A DNA stretch of 64,000 nt from Enterobacter sp. BIGb0383 (GTDB lineage: Bacteria; Pseudomonadota; Gammaproteobacteria; Enterobacterales; Enterobacteriaceae): the NCBI RefSeq assembly GCF_003751845.1, contig NZ_RJKQ01000005.1:124001-188000 (forward strand), written 5' to 3'. Below the pieces are notes generated by a model, which saw only the letters and a program-made list of their open reading frames with translations, did not search any database and was not told the origin of the DNA. A program made the position numbers and the translations under genes. Numbering within the stretch: position 1 is the stretch's first letter; the number at the start of each line of letters is the position of its first letter. Shown here in pieces: positions 52,400-64,000 of the stretch.

Positions 52400-52978
52400 A
52401 TGTTTAAGAAACTTTTATTCCCGTTGGTTGCTGTTTTTATGCTGGCTGGCTGCGTTACCCCGCCGACCACCATTAACGTTACGCCGAAAATCACCCTGCC
52501 ACAGCAGGATCCGAGCCTGATGGGCGTTACCGTCAGCATCAATGGCGCCGACCAGCGTCAGGATCAGGCCCTGGCGAAAGTGACCCGCAACAATCAGCTG
52601 GTTACCCTGACCGCCAACCGCGACCTGCGCTTCCTGCTGCAGGAAGTGCTGGAAAAACAGATGACCGCCCGCGGTTATATGATTGGCCCAAGCGGCGCCG
52701 TGAGCCTGCAGATTATTGTTAACCAGCTCTACGCTGACGTATCCCAGGGTAACGTGCGTTACAACATCGCCACTAAAGCCGATATCGCCATCATCGCCAC
52801 CGCGGCGAACGGCAACAAAATGAACAAGAACTACCGTGCGAGCTATACCGTAGAGGGCGCCTTCCAGGCCTCTAACGAAAATATCGCTAACGCCGTGAAC
52901 AGCGTGCTGACTGACACCATCGCCGACATGGCGCAGGACACCAGCATTCACGACTTTATCAAGCAAAACGCCCGTTAA
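52400..52978 (+). CDS. yajG: Lipoprotein YajG
   Basis: Predicted lipoprotein of unknown function, 192 residues. The signal peptide ends in lipobox LAGC (Cys18), followed by a domain with VTLTANRDLRFLLQEVLEKQ. I start at the ATG at 52400, which begins MFKKLLFPLVAVFMLAGC; the longer frame from 52223 would put 59 charged residues before the signal peptide. ampG follows after 45 bp, with a perfect hairpin between (52992-53011). E. coli has the same yajG-ampG pair. Confidence 0.96.
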   Translation: MFKKLLFPLVAVFMLAGCVTPPTTINVTPKITLPQQDPSLMGVTVSINGADQRQDQALAKVTRNNQLVTLTANRDLRFLLQEVLEKQMTARGYMIGPSGAVSLQIIVNQLYADVSQGNVRYNIATKADIAIIATAANGNKMNKNYRASYTVEGAFQASNENIANAVNSVLTDTIADMAQDTSIHDFIKQNAR

Positions 52979-52991
52979 TATTGCCCTGCAT

Positions 52992-53011
52992 GGCCCGACA
53001 TCCGTCGGGCC
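52992..53011 (+). terminator. Hairpin between yajG and ampG
   Basis: GGCCCGAC-atcc-GTCGGGCC, perfect 8-bp stem, with no T-run. It ends 12 bases before the ampG start codon, which has no clear ribosome binding site, so it could attenuate transcription or limit ampG translation. Confidence 0.5.
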
Positions 53012-53023
53012 TGTAGCCACGTC

Positions 53024-54511
53024 ATGTTTAGCCACTACCTGCACATATTCCGCCAGCCAAAATCGGCCATTCTGCTGATACTGGGCTTCGCCTCCGGTTT
53101 ACCGCTGGCGCTGACCTCCGGCACCCTGCAGGCGTGGATGACCGTCGAAAATATCGACCTGAAAACCATCGGTTTCTTCTCACTGGTGGGTCAGGCGTAC
53201 GTCTTTAAATTCCTCTGGTCGCCGCTGATGGACCGCTACACGCCGCCGTTCCTCGGCCGTCGTCGCGGCTGGCTGCTCGCAACCCAGATTCTGTTGCTGT
53301 GCGCCATTGCCGGGATGGGCTTTATGGAGCCCTCCACCCATCTGCGCTGGATGGCTGCGCTGGCGGTGGTGATCGCCTTCTGTTCCGCCTCGCAGGATAT
53401 TGTCTTCGACGCCTGGAAAACCGACGTCCTGTCCCAGGAGGAGCGCGGAGCCGGGGCGGCGATCAGCGTGCTCGGCTACCGGCTGGCGATGCTGGTTTCC
53501 GGCGGGCTGGCCCTGTGGTTCGCCGACCGCTGGCTCGGCTGGCAGGGGATGTACTGGCTAATGGCGGCGCTGCTGATCCCCTGTATTATCGCGACCCTGC
53601 TGGCACCGGACCCGCAGGATGCCATTCCTGCGCCGCGCAGCCTTGAGCAGGCGGTTACCGCCCCGCTGCGCGACTTTTTTGGCCGTAATAACGCCTGGCT
53701 TATTCTGCTGCTGATTGTCCTTTATAAGCTCGGTGATGCCTTCGCCATGACCCTGACCACGCCCTTTTTGATTCGCGGCCTCGGCTTTGATCCCGGCCAG
53801 GTCGGGATGGTGAATAAATCGCTGGGGCTGCTGGCCACCATTATCGGGGCGCTGTACGGCGGCGTGCTGATGCAGCGAATGACCCTGTTCCGCGCACTGC
53901 TGATTTTTGGCCTGCTGCAGGCGGCGTCTAACGCCGGTTACTGGCTGCTGGCCATCACCGATAAACATATTGTCAGCATGGCTGGCGTGGTGTTTTTTGA
54001 AAATCTGTGCGGAGGTATGGGCACCGCGGCCTTTGTCGCCCTGCTGATGACCCTGTGCAACAAATCCTTTTCCGCCACTCAGTTTGCGCTGCTGTCGGCT
54101 CTGTCCGCGGTCGGACGCGTATACGTCGGCCCCATTGCCGGCTGGTTCGTGGAATCCTGGGGCTGGCCTCTGTTCTATCTCTTCTCCATTTTTGCCGCAC
54201 TGCCCGGGATCGCGCTACTGCTGGTCTGTCGTCAGACGCTGGAATATACCCGGCTGACCGAAAGCTTTATGCCGCGCACCCGTTTTAGCGCCGGTTATCG
54301 CTTCGCCCTGCGCCTGCTGCTGGCCGGCACGTTTGTGATGATCCTGTGGCTGGTACTGCTGGGGCTTGATGCTCTCCATCTCACCGACTTACCCTGGCTG
54401 ACACTGTTATTTGAAGCAGGTGCCGTCCTGGCGTTAAGCGGTGTTGTCCTCGGAGGCGTGCTCGACTACCGTTCGCTTCGCCAGATATCCTCAATGGATA
54501 ACGCAAAATAG
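53024..54511 (+). CDS. ampG: Anhydromuropeptide permease AmpG
   Basis: Imports GlcNAc-anhydroMurNAc peptides from the periplasm for murein recycling; the signal is needed for induction of AmpC beta-lactamase in species that carry ampR-ampC. The 495-residue MFS-like protein has about 12-14 membrane spans and near-identity to E. coli AmpG in LILGFASGLPLALTSGTLQA and IGFFSLVGQAYVFKFLWSPL. The start at 53024 has only weak ribosome-binding sequence and follows a hairpin. No ampR-ampC lies in this window. Confidence 0.97.
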   Translation: MFSHYLHIFRQPKSAILLILGFASGLPLALTSGTLQAWMTVENIDLKTIGFFSLVGQAYVFKFLWSPLMDRYTPPFLGRRRGWLLATQILLLCAIAGMGFMEPSTHLRWMAALAVVIAFCSASQDIVFDAWKTDVLSQEERGAGAAISVLGYRLAMLVSGGLALWFADRWLGWQGMYWLMAALLIPCIIATLLAPDPQDAIPAPRSLEQAVTAPLRDFFGRNNAWLILLLIVLYKLGDAFAMTLTTPFLIRGLGFDPGQVGMVNKSLGLLATIIGALYGGVLMQRMTLFRALLIFGLLQAASNAGYWLLAITDKHIVSMAGVVFFENLCGGMGTAAFVALLMTLCNKSFSATQFALLSALSAVGRVYVGPIAGWFVESWGWPLFYLFSIFAALPGIALLLVCRQTLEYTRLTESFMPRTRFSAGYRFALRLLLAGTFVMILWLVLLGLDALHLTDLPWLTLLFEAGAVLALSGVVLGGVLDYRSLRQISSMDNAK

Positions 54512-54975
54512 CGCATATTTGTCCTTGTAATAACGGCCTGCAATTATATCGCTCAAAATAACGCCATATCTTTACAAAAATATTTGCACTTTTGTGCGCA
54601 ATAGAATTTCGGAAATTATTGGTAGTTTCTGAAAGGCGATGAACAAATTAACCGTTTCAGCCAAAAAGCATTTAATTTTTCGTTCTTATTTTGTCTTTGA
54701 TTTGATAATTAAATGTTAATCTACTGTATGCATTTGTTGTGGTTATACCAATTGCCCATGGTCATCAGCCCTCCCCCGACCTTTCGTTATAACAAGGGCT
54801 GCAGGCTTTTTTTGGTCGCGTTTTAGACACAACTAGCAACATGTGTGACATGTCCGGCAGAACCCGGTAACACCGAACTGACAGGAGTCCATTCATGTTT
54901 ACAGTAATGTAACCTTCCCGTAAAATGCCCCCACACTTTGAACGCCACCAGATCCCGTGGAATTGAGGTCGTTAA
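54512..54975. promoter_or_regulatory. Regulatory region of the cyo operon
   Basis: About 460 bp between ampG and cyoA. It is AT-rich in its first half (for example AATTTTTCGTTCTTATTTTG) and should hold the ArcA/Fnr-controlled cyo promoter known from E. coli, although I cannot place its exact boxes. A five-codon frame with a strong ribosome binding site lies at 54895-54912. Confidence 0.6.
54895..54912 (+). CDS. Five-residue leader ORF before cyoA
   Basis: ATG TTT ACA GTA ATG TAA, coding MFTVM, with AGGAG at 54883-54887 and a 7-base spacer, a better start signal than that of cyoA itself (GAGG, 54965-54968). It ends 63 bases before cyoA. Whether it is translated or regulatory is unknown. Confidence 0.3.
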   Translation: MFTVM

Positions 54976-55971
54976 ATGAGACTCAGGAAATACAATAAAA
55001 GTTTGGGACTGCTGTCATTAATCGCAGGCACTGTTTTACTCAGTGGCTGTGATTCTGCACTTCTCAACCCCAAAGGACAGATTGGCCTGGAACAACGGTC
55101 GCTGATACTGACGGCTTTCGGCCTGATGATGATCGTCGTGATTCCAGCCATTTTGATGGCTGTTGGTTTCGCCTGGAAGTACCGTGCGAGCAATAAAGAT
55201 GCGAAGTATAGCCCTAACTGGTCACACTCCAATAAAGTGGAAGCTGTGGTCTGGACGGTGCCGATTCTGATCATCATCTTCCTCGCCGTGCTGACCTGGA
55301 AAACCACTCACGCGTTAGAACCCAGCAAAGCGCTGGCGGACAACGGTGAGAAGACGGTCACCATCGAAGTCATCTCAATGGACTGGAAGTGGTTCTTCAT
55401 TTACCCGGAACAGGGTATCGCCACAATCAACGAAGTTGCCTTCCCGGCAAATACCAACGTGCAGTTCAAGATCACCTCTAACTCGGTGATGAACTCGTTC
55501 TTTATTCCGCGACTGGGCAGCCAGATTTATGCGATGGCCGGGATGCAGACTAACCTGCACCTGATTGCCAACGAAGCCGGCACCTACGACGGGATTTCCG
55601 CAAGCTATAGCGGTCCGGGTTTCTCGGGCATGAAGTTCAAAGCTATTGCGACGCCGGATCGCGCAGGTTTCGACCAGTGGGTCGCGAAGGTTAAGCAGTC
55701 TTCAGGCAGCATCAATGATATGGCCGCCTACGAGAAAATTGCCGCACCGAGCGAGTACAACAAGGTTGAATACTTCTCCAGCGTGAAACCTGATTTGTTC
55801 AAAGACGTCACGAACAAGTTTATGGGACACGGCCATAGCATGGACATGACCCAGCCTGAAGGTGAGAAAACCTCACATGAAGGAATGGAAGGCATGGACA
55901 TGAACCAGCCAGCAGGTGAGCACAGCTCACATGAAGGCATGGACATGAACCACGCGGAAACCTCTCACTAA
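54976..55971 (+). CDS. cyoA: Cytochrome bo3 ubiquinol oxidase subunit II
   Basis: Subunit II of the aerobic terminal oxidase, 331 residues. Lipoprotein signal with Cys25 (LLSGC), two membrane spans (about 45-70 and 90-112), and a periplasmic cupredoxin-like domain that has lost the CuA ligands as in ubiquinol oxidases. The C-terminus is longer than in E. coli (315 residues) because of a Met/His-rich tail with the phrase GMDMNQP or MDMTQP repeated (starts at 55840, 55894 and 55939). First gene of cyoABCDE. Confidence 0.98.
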   Translation: MRLRKYNKSLGLLSLIAGTVLLSGCDSALLNPKGQIGLEQRSLILTAFGLMMIVVIPAILMAVGFAWKYRASNKDAKYSPNWSHSNKVEAVVWTVPILIIIFLAVLTWKTTHALEPSKALADNGEKTVTIEVISMDWKWFFIYPEQGIATINEVAFPANTNVQFKITSNSVMNSFFIPRLGSQIYAMAGMQTNLHLIANEAGTYDGISASYSGPGFSGMKFKAIATPDRAGFDQWVAKVKQSSGSINDMAAYEKIAAPSEYNKVEYFSSVKPDLFKDVTNKFMGHGHSMDMTQPEGEKTSHEGMEGMDMNQPAGEHSSHEGMDMNHAETSH

Positions 55972-55990
55972 GGGGCCGAGGAATAATACG

Positions 55991-58585
<2,595 letters not shown>

Positions 58586-58586
<1 letters not shown>

Positions 58587-58912
58587 TGAGTCATTCTACC
58601 GATCACGGCGCGTCCCACGGCAGCGTAAAGACCTATATGATTGGCTTTATTCTGTCGGTCATCCTGACGGTGATTCCGTTCTGGATGGTAATGGACGGAT
58701 CCGCATCAAAAGCAGCCATCCTGGGTACTATCCTGGTGGCGGCAGTGGTACAGATTCTGGTGCACCTGGTCTGCTTCCTGCACATGAATACCTCTTCTGA
58801 GGAGCGCTGGAACCTGACGGCCTTTATCTTTACCGTCATTATCATCGCTATCGTGGTAGTGGGATCCATCTGGATTATGTGGAACCTGAACTACAACATG
58901 ATGGTTCACTAA
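58586..58912 (+). CDS. cyoD: Cytochrome bo3 ubiquinol oxidase subunit IV
   Basis: Small subunit of 108 residues with three membrane spans, required for assembly of the oxidase. The ATG at 58586 shares a base with the cyoC stop; the first residues are [16 protein letters not shown] longer frame from 58505 lies inside cyoC. Confidence 0.97.
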
Positions 58913-58923
58913 GAGCGGCGAGT

Positions 58924-59814
58924 ATGATGTTTAAGCAATACCTGCAAGTAACAAAGCCAGGCATCATTTTTGGCAACCTGATTTCGGTCATCGGCGGTTT
59001 CCTGCTGGCCTCTAAGGGCAGCATCGATTATCCGCTGTTTGCGTACACGCTGGTTGGCGTGTCCCTGGTTGTCGCCTCTGGTTGTGTCTTTAACAACTTC
59101 ATCGACCGTGACATCGACAGGAAGATGGAGCGCACAAAAAACCGGGTGCTGGTCAAGGGGCTGATCTCGCCAAAAGTCTCGCTGGTGTACGCCACCTTGT
59201 TGGGTATTGCTGGCTTTATGCTGCTGTGGTTTGGCGCCAACCCTCTGGCCTGCTGGCTGGGGGTGATGGGGTTTGTGGTTTATGTCGGCGTTTACAGCCT
59301 GTACATGAAGCGCCACTCCGTCTACGGCACGCTGATTGGCTCGCTCTCCGGCGCTGCGCCGCCGGTGATCGGCTACTGTGCGGTAACCGGTGATTTTGAT
59401 AGCGGCGCGGCTATCCTGCTGGCGATTTTCAGCCTGTGGCAGATGCCGCACTCTTACGCCATCGCGATTTTCCGCTTTAAGGATTATCAGGCAGCCAATA
59501 TTCCCGTGCTGCCGGTGGTGAAAGGTATTTCCGTCGCAAAAAACCATATCACGCTGTATATCATCGCCTTTGCTGTCGCCACGCTGATGCTCTCTCTGGG
59601 CGGATACGCTGGCTACAAGTATCTGGTGGTGGCCGCAGCGGTGAGCGTCTGGTGGCTGGGTATGGCCCTTCGCGGCTATAAAGCGGAAAACGATAAGGTG
59701 TGGGCGCGCAAGCTGTTCGTCTTCTCTATCGTGGCTATTACCTCCCTGAGCGTGATGATGTCCGTCGACTTTATGGTCCCGGACTCCCACAGCCTGCTGA
59801 CTTACGTCTGGTAA
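58924..59814 (+). CDS. cyoE: Protoheme IX farnesyltransferase (heme O synthase)
   Basis: Adds the farnesyl group to heme B to make heme O for the oxidase. The 296-residue UbiA-family protein has the prenyl-diphosphate-binding motif [15 protein letters not shown] near residue 60 and about seven to nine membrane spans. The start at 58924 gives [14 protein letters not shown]. Last gene of the operon, followed by a terminator at 59827-59854. Confidence 0.98.
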   Translation: MMFKQYLQVTKPGIIFGNLISVIGGFLLASKGSIDYPLFAYTLVGVSLVVASGCVFNNFIDRDIDRKMERTKNRVLVKGLISPKVSLVYATLLGIAGFMLLWFGANPLACWLGVMGFVVYVGVYSLYMKRHSVYGTLIGSLSGAAPPVIGYCAVTGDFDSGAAILLAIFSLWQMPHSYAIAIFRFKDYQAANIPVLPVVKGISVAKNHITLYIIAFAVATLMLSLGGYAGYKYLVVAAAVSVWWLGMALRGYKAENDKVWARKLFVFSIVAITSLSVMMSVDFMVPDSHSLLTYVW

Positions 59815-59826
59815 ACACTCCACGCT

Positions 59827-59854
59827 AAAAAGGGTGCTTCGGCACCCTTTTTTT
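59827..59854 (+). terminator. Terminator of the cyo operon
   Basis: AAGGGTGC-ttcg-GCACCCTT stem with a UUCG loop and a T-run. Confidence 0.93.
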
Positions 59855-59960
59855 ATGTCCGGGCTAAACACCCCGCCGTGTAATATTTGCTAAGAAACCC
59901 GCTGTTTACCCTCCCCCTTCCGCAGATTACACTATGCCCGGCTTTCACACTGAGGTGGCA

Positions 59961-61325
59961 ATGAACGATTTTAAAATGACGCCGGGCGAGTTGCGCGCGA
60001 CCTGGGGTTTAGGGACCGTATTCTCTCTGCGCATGCTCGGCATGTTTATGGTCCTGCCCGTTCTGACCACGTACGGCATGGCGCTGCAGGGCGCAAGCGA
60101 AGCGCTGATCGGTCTGGCGATTGGTATCTATGGCCTGGCCCAGGCCGTTTTCCAGGTGCCCTTTGGTCTGCTCTCAGACCGCATTGGCCGTAAACCGCTG
60201 ATCGTCGGCGGGCTGGCGATTTTTGTCGTCGGCAGTATTATCGCCGCCCTCTCAGACTCTATCTGGGGCATTATCCTCGGCCGGGCGCTACAGGGCTCCG
60301 GGGCGATTGCCGCCGCGGTGATGGCCCTGCTGTCTGACTTAACCCGCGAACAGAACCGCACCAAAGCGATGGCCTTTATCGGCGTCAGCTTTGGGGTCAC
60401 CTTCGCCATTGCGATGGTCGCCGGGCCGGTCATTACCCATAAGCTCGGGCTGCACGCCCTGTTCTGGATGATTGCCCTGCTGGCTACCCTGGCGATTGCC
60501 CTGACCATCTGGGTGGTGCCGAACAGCCGCGATCACGTCCTGAACCGCGAATCCGGGATGGTTAAAGGCAGCTTTAAGCTGGTGCTGGCTAACCCGAAGC
60601 TGCTGAAACTTAACTTCGGCATTATGTGTCTGCATATCCTGCTGATGTCCACCTTTGTAGCCCTTCCCGGCCAGCTGGAAGCGGCGGGATTAGCGCCTGC
60701 GGATCACTGGAAAGTGTATCTGGTCACCATGCTGATCTCCTTCGTCTCGGTGGTGCCTTTTATTATCTATGCGGAAGTGAAGCGCCGGATGAAGCGGGTA
60801 TTCCTGCTTTGTGTGGTGCTGCTGCTGATCGCCGAGATTGTGCTCTGGGGATCCGGGACCTGGTTTTGGGAGCTGGTGCTCGGCGTGCAGATTTTCTTTA
60901 TCGCCTTTAACCTGATGGAAGCCCTGCTGCCGTCGCTGATCAGTAAAGAGTCTCCAGCGGGCTATAAAGGCACGGCGATGGGGATTTACTCCACCAGCCA
61001 GTTTATCGGCGTCGCCATCGGTGGCGCGCTGGGCGGCTGGGTCGACGGCATGTTTGATTCACAGACGGTGTTTCTTGCCGGTGCCCTGCTCTCCACGCTG
61101 TGGTTGCTGGTCGCGAGCACCATGAAAGAGCCGCCCTACGTCAGTAGTCTGCGCATTGCGCTACCTGAAGATGTCGTGGCCGATGAGGCGCTGAAGGCGC
61201 GTCTGTTAGCCATAGAGGGTGTGAGTGAAGTGCTGGTGGTGGCCGAAGAGCAGAGCGCCTACGTCAAAATTGACAGTAAGGTGACCAATCGCTTTGAAGT
61301 TGAGCAGGTCGTCAAAGGGGCGTAA
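59961..61325 (+). CDS. yajR: MFS transporter YajR
   Basis: A 454-residue major facilitator with 12 membrane spans (DRIGRKPLIVGG loop 2-3 motif) and the C-terminal YAM domain typical of YajR (LLAIEGVSEVLVVAEEQSAYVKID). The ATG at 59961 has GAGG upstream and gives MNDFKMTPGELRATWG; an upstream in-frame ATG at 59934 adds nine residues. Substrate unknown. It is convergent with yajQ across a terminator. Confidence 0.95.
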   Translation: MNDFKMTPGELRATWGLGTVFSLRMLGMFMVLPVLTTYGMALQGASEALIGLAIGIYGLAQAVFQVPFGLLSDRIGRKPLIVGGLAIFVVGSIIAALSDSIWGIILGRALQGSGAIAAAVMALLSDLTREQNRTKAMAFIGVSFGVTFAIAMVAGPVITHKLGLHALFWMIALLATLAIALTIWVVPNSRDHVLNRESGMVKGSFKLVLANPKLLKLNFGIMCLHILLMSTFVALPGQLEAAGLAPADHWKVYLVTMLISFVSVVPFIIYAEVKRRMKRVFLLCVVLLLIAEIVLWGSGTWFWELVLGVQIFFIAFNLMEALLPSLISKESPAGYKGTAMGIYSTSQFIGVAIGGALGGWVDGMFDSQTVFLAGALLSTLWLLVASTMKEPPYVSSLRIALPEDVVADEALKARLLAIEGVSEVLVVAEEQSAYVKIDSKVTNRFEVEQVVKGA

Positions 61326-61351
61326 AAAAAGCGGGGTAACCCGCTTTTTTA
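61324..61351. terminator. Bidirectional terminator between yajR and yajQ
   Basis: AAAAAAGCGGG-gtaa-CCCGCTTTTTT, T-runs on both strands. It overlaps the yajR stop codon. Confidence 0.92.
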
Positions 61352-61354
61352 CGC

Positions 61355-61846
61355 TTAATCGCGGAAGTTTTTAAACTGGAATGGCTGTCCCAGATTGCCG
61401 CCGCGCACCAGCGCCATGGTCGCCTGCAGATCGTCGCGGGCTTTGCCCGTCACGCGCAGCTCTTCGCCCTGGATCTGGGTCTGGACTTTGATCTTGCTGT
61501 CTTTAATCAGCTTAACGATTTTCTTCGCCGTCGGGCTGTCGATACCCTGCTTAAGTTTGGCCTCGACGCTCCAGGTTTTACCGCTGTGCACGAACTCTTC
61601 CGGCACCTCGATAGACGCGCCTTCAATCCCGCGTTTCAGCAGCTTAGCGCGGAGGATATCCAGCAGCTGGTTGACCTGGAAATCGGATTCACTCAGCACC
61701 TTAATGGTCTGATTTTTCTCATTCAGGGCGAAAGAGGCTTCCACGTTACGAAAATCGAAACGGGTCTCCACTTCACGGCTGGCGTTGTCTACCGCATTCT
61801 GAACTTCCTGAAGATCGATTTCAGAGACAATATCAAAAGATGGCAT
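61355..61846 (-). CDS. yajQ: Nucleotide-binding protein YajQ
   Basis: A 163-residue protein with two ferredoxin-like folds; family members bind tRNA, GTP or cyclic-di-GMP. It starts [20 protein letters not shown]. The ATG at 61846 has a GGAGAAC site; the longer frame to 61957 has no family support. It is divergent from panE. Confidence 0.96.
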   Translation of the reverse strand: MPSFDIVSEIDLQEVQNAVDNASREVETRFDFRNVEASFALNEKNQTIKVLSESDFQVNQLLDILRAKLLKRGIEGASIEVPEEFVHSGKTWSVEAKLKQGIDSPTAKKIVKLIKDSKIKVQTQIQGEELRVTGKARDDLQATMALVRGGNLGQPFQFKNFRD

Positions 61847-61985
61847 GGGTTGTTCTCCCTCTATTTTTGTTGCGATGCATGATACCTTCAACCGGGCATA
61901 ACACAACGAGTAATCACCTGAAGCCTGGCAGACAGCGCTATAATAGACAAAAAGCACCTGGCGCAGTTGCGGGTGAGGAGGAACA

Positions 61986-62897
61986 ATGAAAGTTACCGTG
62001 CTGGGATGCGGTGCGCTGGGGCAGCTGTGGCTGACCGCACTGTGTAAACACGGCCACGAGGTTCAGGGCTGGCTACGCGTACCGCAGCCCTATTGCAGTG
62101 TGAATCTGATAGAAGAAGACGGGACGATTTTCAACGAGTCCCTGATCGCCAACGATCCGGATTTTCTGCTGCAGAGCGACCTGCTGCTGGTCACGCTCAA
62201 GGCATGGCAGGTTTCCGACGCCGTCAAAAGCCTGGCCGCACGTCTGCCATCCACCACGCCAATCCTGCTGATCCACAACGGTATGGGCACCGTCGATGAG
62301 CTGGCCGGTCTGCGTCAGCCGCTGCTGCTGGCGGCAACGACCCATGCCGCACGTCACGATGGTAACGTGATTATTCATGTTGCCAGCGGAACCACCCAGA
62401 TAGGCCCGGCCAAACCCTACGAGCAGGACTACAGCGCGCTTGCCGATACCCTGCAGCATGTCCTGCCGGACGTCGCCTGGTACAACAGCATTCATACGCC
62501 CCTGTGGCGTAAGCTGGCGGTCAACTGCGTGATTAACCCGCTGACCGCCCTGCGCGACTGTACTAACGGTGAACTGCGCGACGAGCAGGTTCTGATAGAA
62601 GCCCTGTGTAGCGAAGTTGCGGCGGTGATGGCCCGTGAAGGCCACCATACCTCGACCGAAGATCTGCTGTACTATACCAACCAGGTTATTGAAAGCGCGG
62701 CAGAAAATACCTCTTCTATGCTACAGGACATTCGCGCACAGCGGCGCACGGAGCTGGACTACATCACCGGATATCTGATCCGTCGCGCGCGTGCGCACGG
62801 CGTACCGGTTCCTGAAAACACCCGCCTGTATGAGCTGGTAAAACGCAAGGAGAGTGAGTATGAGCGCGTCAGCACTGATATGCCTCGCCCCTGGTAG
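61986..62897 (+). CDS. panE: 2-dehydropantoate 2-reductase
   Basis: NADPH-dependent reduction of ketopantoate to pantoate in coenzyme A synthesis. The 303-residue protein has the N-terminal nucleotide-binding motif GCGALGQLW and the catalytic Lys in [16 protein letters not shown]. The ATG at 61986 has GAGGAG upstream. The stop lies inside yajL, an overlap of 38 bases, so the two are translated from one transcript. Confidence 0.97.
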   Translation: MKVTVLGCGALGQLWLTALCKHGHEVQGWLRVPQPYCSVNLIEEDGTIFNESLIANDPDFLLQSDLLLVTLKAWQVSDAVKSLAARLPSTTPILLIHNGMGTVDELAGLRQPLLLAATTHAARHDGNVIIHVASGTTQIGPAKPYEQDYSALADTLQHVLPDVAWYNSIHTPLWRKLAVNCVINPLTALRDCTNGELRDEQVLIEALCSEVAAVMAREGHHTSTEDLLYYTNQVIESAAENTSSMLQDIRAQRRTELDYITGYLIRRARAHGVPVPENTRLYELVKRKESEYERVSTDMPRPW

Positions 62898-63453
62898 CGA
62901 AGAGACCGAAGCGGTCACCACCATCGACCTTCTGGTACGCGGTGGTATTCGCGTCACCACTGCCAGCGTCGCCAGCGATGGCGACCTGACCATCGTCTGC
63001 TCTCGCGGCGTACGCCTGCTGGCGGATGCTCCGCTGGTTACCGTCGCGGACGGAGACTACGACATTATCGTGCTGCCCGGCGGCCTTAAAGGCGCTGAAT
63101 GCTTCCGGGACAGCCCGCTGCTGGTCGAAACCGTTAAACAGTTCCACCGCTCCGGACGTATTGTTGCCGCCATTTGCGCTGCGGCAGCCACCGTGCTGGT
63201 GCCGCACAATATTTTCCCCGTCGGCAATATGACCGGTTTTCCGACGCTGAAAGATAAAATCCCCGAAGAGCAGTGGATGGATAAGCGCGTGGTATGGGAC
63301 CCGAGAGTAAACCTGCTGACCAGTCAGGGACCGGGAACCTCTATTGATTTCGCCCTGAAGATTATCGACCTGCTGGTCGGACAGAAAAAAGCCCACGAGG
63401 TCGCGTCACAGCTGGTGATCGCGGCCGGGATTTACAATCACTACGAAGAATAG
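62860..63453 (+). CDS. yajL: DJ-1/PfpI-family protein YajL
   Basis: A 197-residue redox chaperone related to DJ-1. The reactive Cys lies in the nucleophile elbow [11 protein letters not shown]. coli has AICAAPAT, so one Pro is Ala here. The ATG at 62860 follows AAGGAG and gives [19 protein letters not shown]; an in-frame GTG two codons earlier is possible. Overlaps panE. Confidence 0.96.
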   Translation: MSASALICLAPGSEETEAVTTIDLLVRGGIRVTTASVASDGDLTIVCSRGVRLLADAPLVTVADGDYDIIVLPGGLKGAECFRDSPLLVETVKQFHRSGRIVAAICAAAATVLVPHNIFPVGNMTGFPTLKDKIPEEQWMDKRVVWDPRVNLLTSQGPGTSIDFALKIIDLLVGQKKAHEVASQLVIAAGIYNHYEE

Positions 63454-63485
63454 AATAACAGTCTGCTGTTTAACGAGGTTTATTA

Positions 63486-64000
63486 ATGAAAGGATTTCTG
63501 GCGGGAGCCGCAGCCCTGTTGCTGTCGTCTTCCGTACTGGCAAGTCAGGTAAAAATTAGCGAAATCAGTTACAACTACCCTGACAGTAAAGAGAAACAGT
63601 ACCTTCTTCCCTGGGTCACGATAAAAGATAATCCGCAGGCCGCCCGTCGAATCAACGACTATATCTTTAGCCGTTTTGCCTCGCATCTCCCCGGTAAAGA
63701 TCCTCAGGCGACGCTTAACCGCCTCGCGAAAGCCGGTATGGACCCGATAGCCAGCCTCTCCTGGTCGCGGGTAGAGACGACGCCACGGATCCTGACGCTG
63801 GATATTTTTGCCGAAGGCTGCGGTGCCTACTGTGAATCCTGGGATACCTTCCTGAGCTTTGACTTACGCAGCGGCACCCTGATCAACCTTGATGATGTGG
63901 TCACGCCGGACACCCGGACCCGGCTGAACGATCTCGTCAGAGCCGATGTACGCCAGCAAATCACCACCTTTGTTGCGCAGCAGAAGGCGCTGTCGACAGA
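63486..64000 (+). CDS. Secreted protein of unknown function (cut by window edge)
   Basis: The open frame begins MKGFLAGAAALLLSSSVLAS, a clear signal peptide, and continues without a stop to the end (about 171 codons visible). The middle, LTLDIFAEGCGAYCESWDTF and FDLRSGTLINLDDVVTP, looks like a DUF3298/RsiV-type periplasmic domain (weak visual similarity). GAGG at about 63473 precedes the ATG. It lies 32 bp downstream of yajL, where E. coli K-12 has the convergent thiI instead. Function unknown. Confidence 0.75.
   Translation, partial: MKGFLAGAAALLLSSSVLASQVKISEISYNYPDSKEKQYLLPWVTIKDNPQAARRINDYIFSRFASHLPGKDPQATLNRLAKAGMDPIASLSWSRVETTPRILTLDIFAEGCGAYCESWDTFLSFDLRSGTLINLDDVVTPDTRTRLNDLVRADVRQQITTFVAQQKALST

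Overview
The window is a 64 kb stretch of an Enterobacteriaceae chromosome. Gene order from dnaX to yajL matches the E. coli dnaX-acrAB-lon-cyo segment. The lac genes, cdsH next to decR, and rpmE2/rpmJ2 next to ylaC suggest an Enterobacter/Lelliottia/Leclercia-like genome, but the genus is not proven. No phage, IS element, tRNA, rRNA or CRISPR array was seen.

Block 1 (1-12.9 kb) is conserved: the 5' part of dnaX, apt, ybaN, priC, rsmS (ybaM), mscK, acrR, acrAB, tomB-hha and ylaC. The marbox, the AcrR operator and the acrAB terminator are all visible. Block 2 (12.9-28.5 kb) is accessory and lies between ylaC and ffs, where E. coli K-12 has ybaA and ylaB. It carries a GNAT acetyltransferase, the zinc-sparing ribosomal proteins L31B/L36B with a Zur box, and an oxygenase plus MetQNI-type ABC uptake operon preceded by a small ORF with three consecutive Cys codons. 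It continues with a PTS EIIBC / ManD-like dehydratase / GntR cluster, lacZ-lacI without a permease, a YczE membrane protein facing a MocR regulator, and an AT-rich two-gene operon of unknown function.

Block 3 (28.5-42.5 kb) returns to the conserved backbone: ffs (4.5S RNA), atl, ybaY, tesB, glnK-amtB (sigma-54/NtrC promoter), mdlAB, decR facing cdsH, cof, ybaE, queC, fadM and ybaV. Block 4 (42.5-54.5 kb) is the protein quality-control cluster ppiD, hupB, lon, clpX, clpP and tig (sigma-32-type promoters before lon and clpP), then bolA, yajG and ampG. Block 5 (54.9-64 kb) is cyoABCDE, yajR, yajQ, panE and yajL, ending in a truncated gene for a secreted protein of unknown function.

The most interesting items are the sulfur-flavoured oxygenase/ABC operon with its Cys-rich leader ORF, the unknown two-gene operon before ffs, the ManD-like enzyme without the usual catalytic Tyr, the lac locus with a second LacI-operator-like site and a 12-bp inverted repeat, a five-codon leader before cyoA, and a family of long (about 125 bp) and short palindromic repeats in four intergenic regions.
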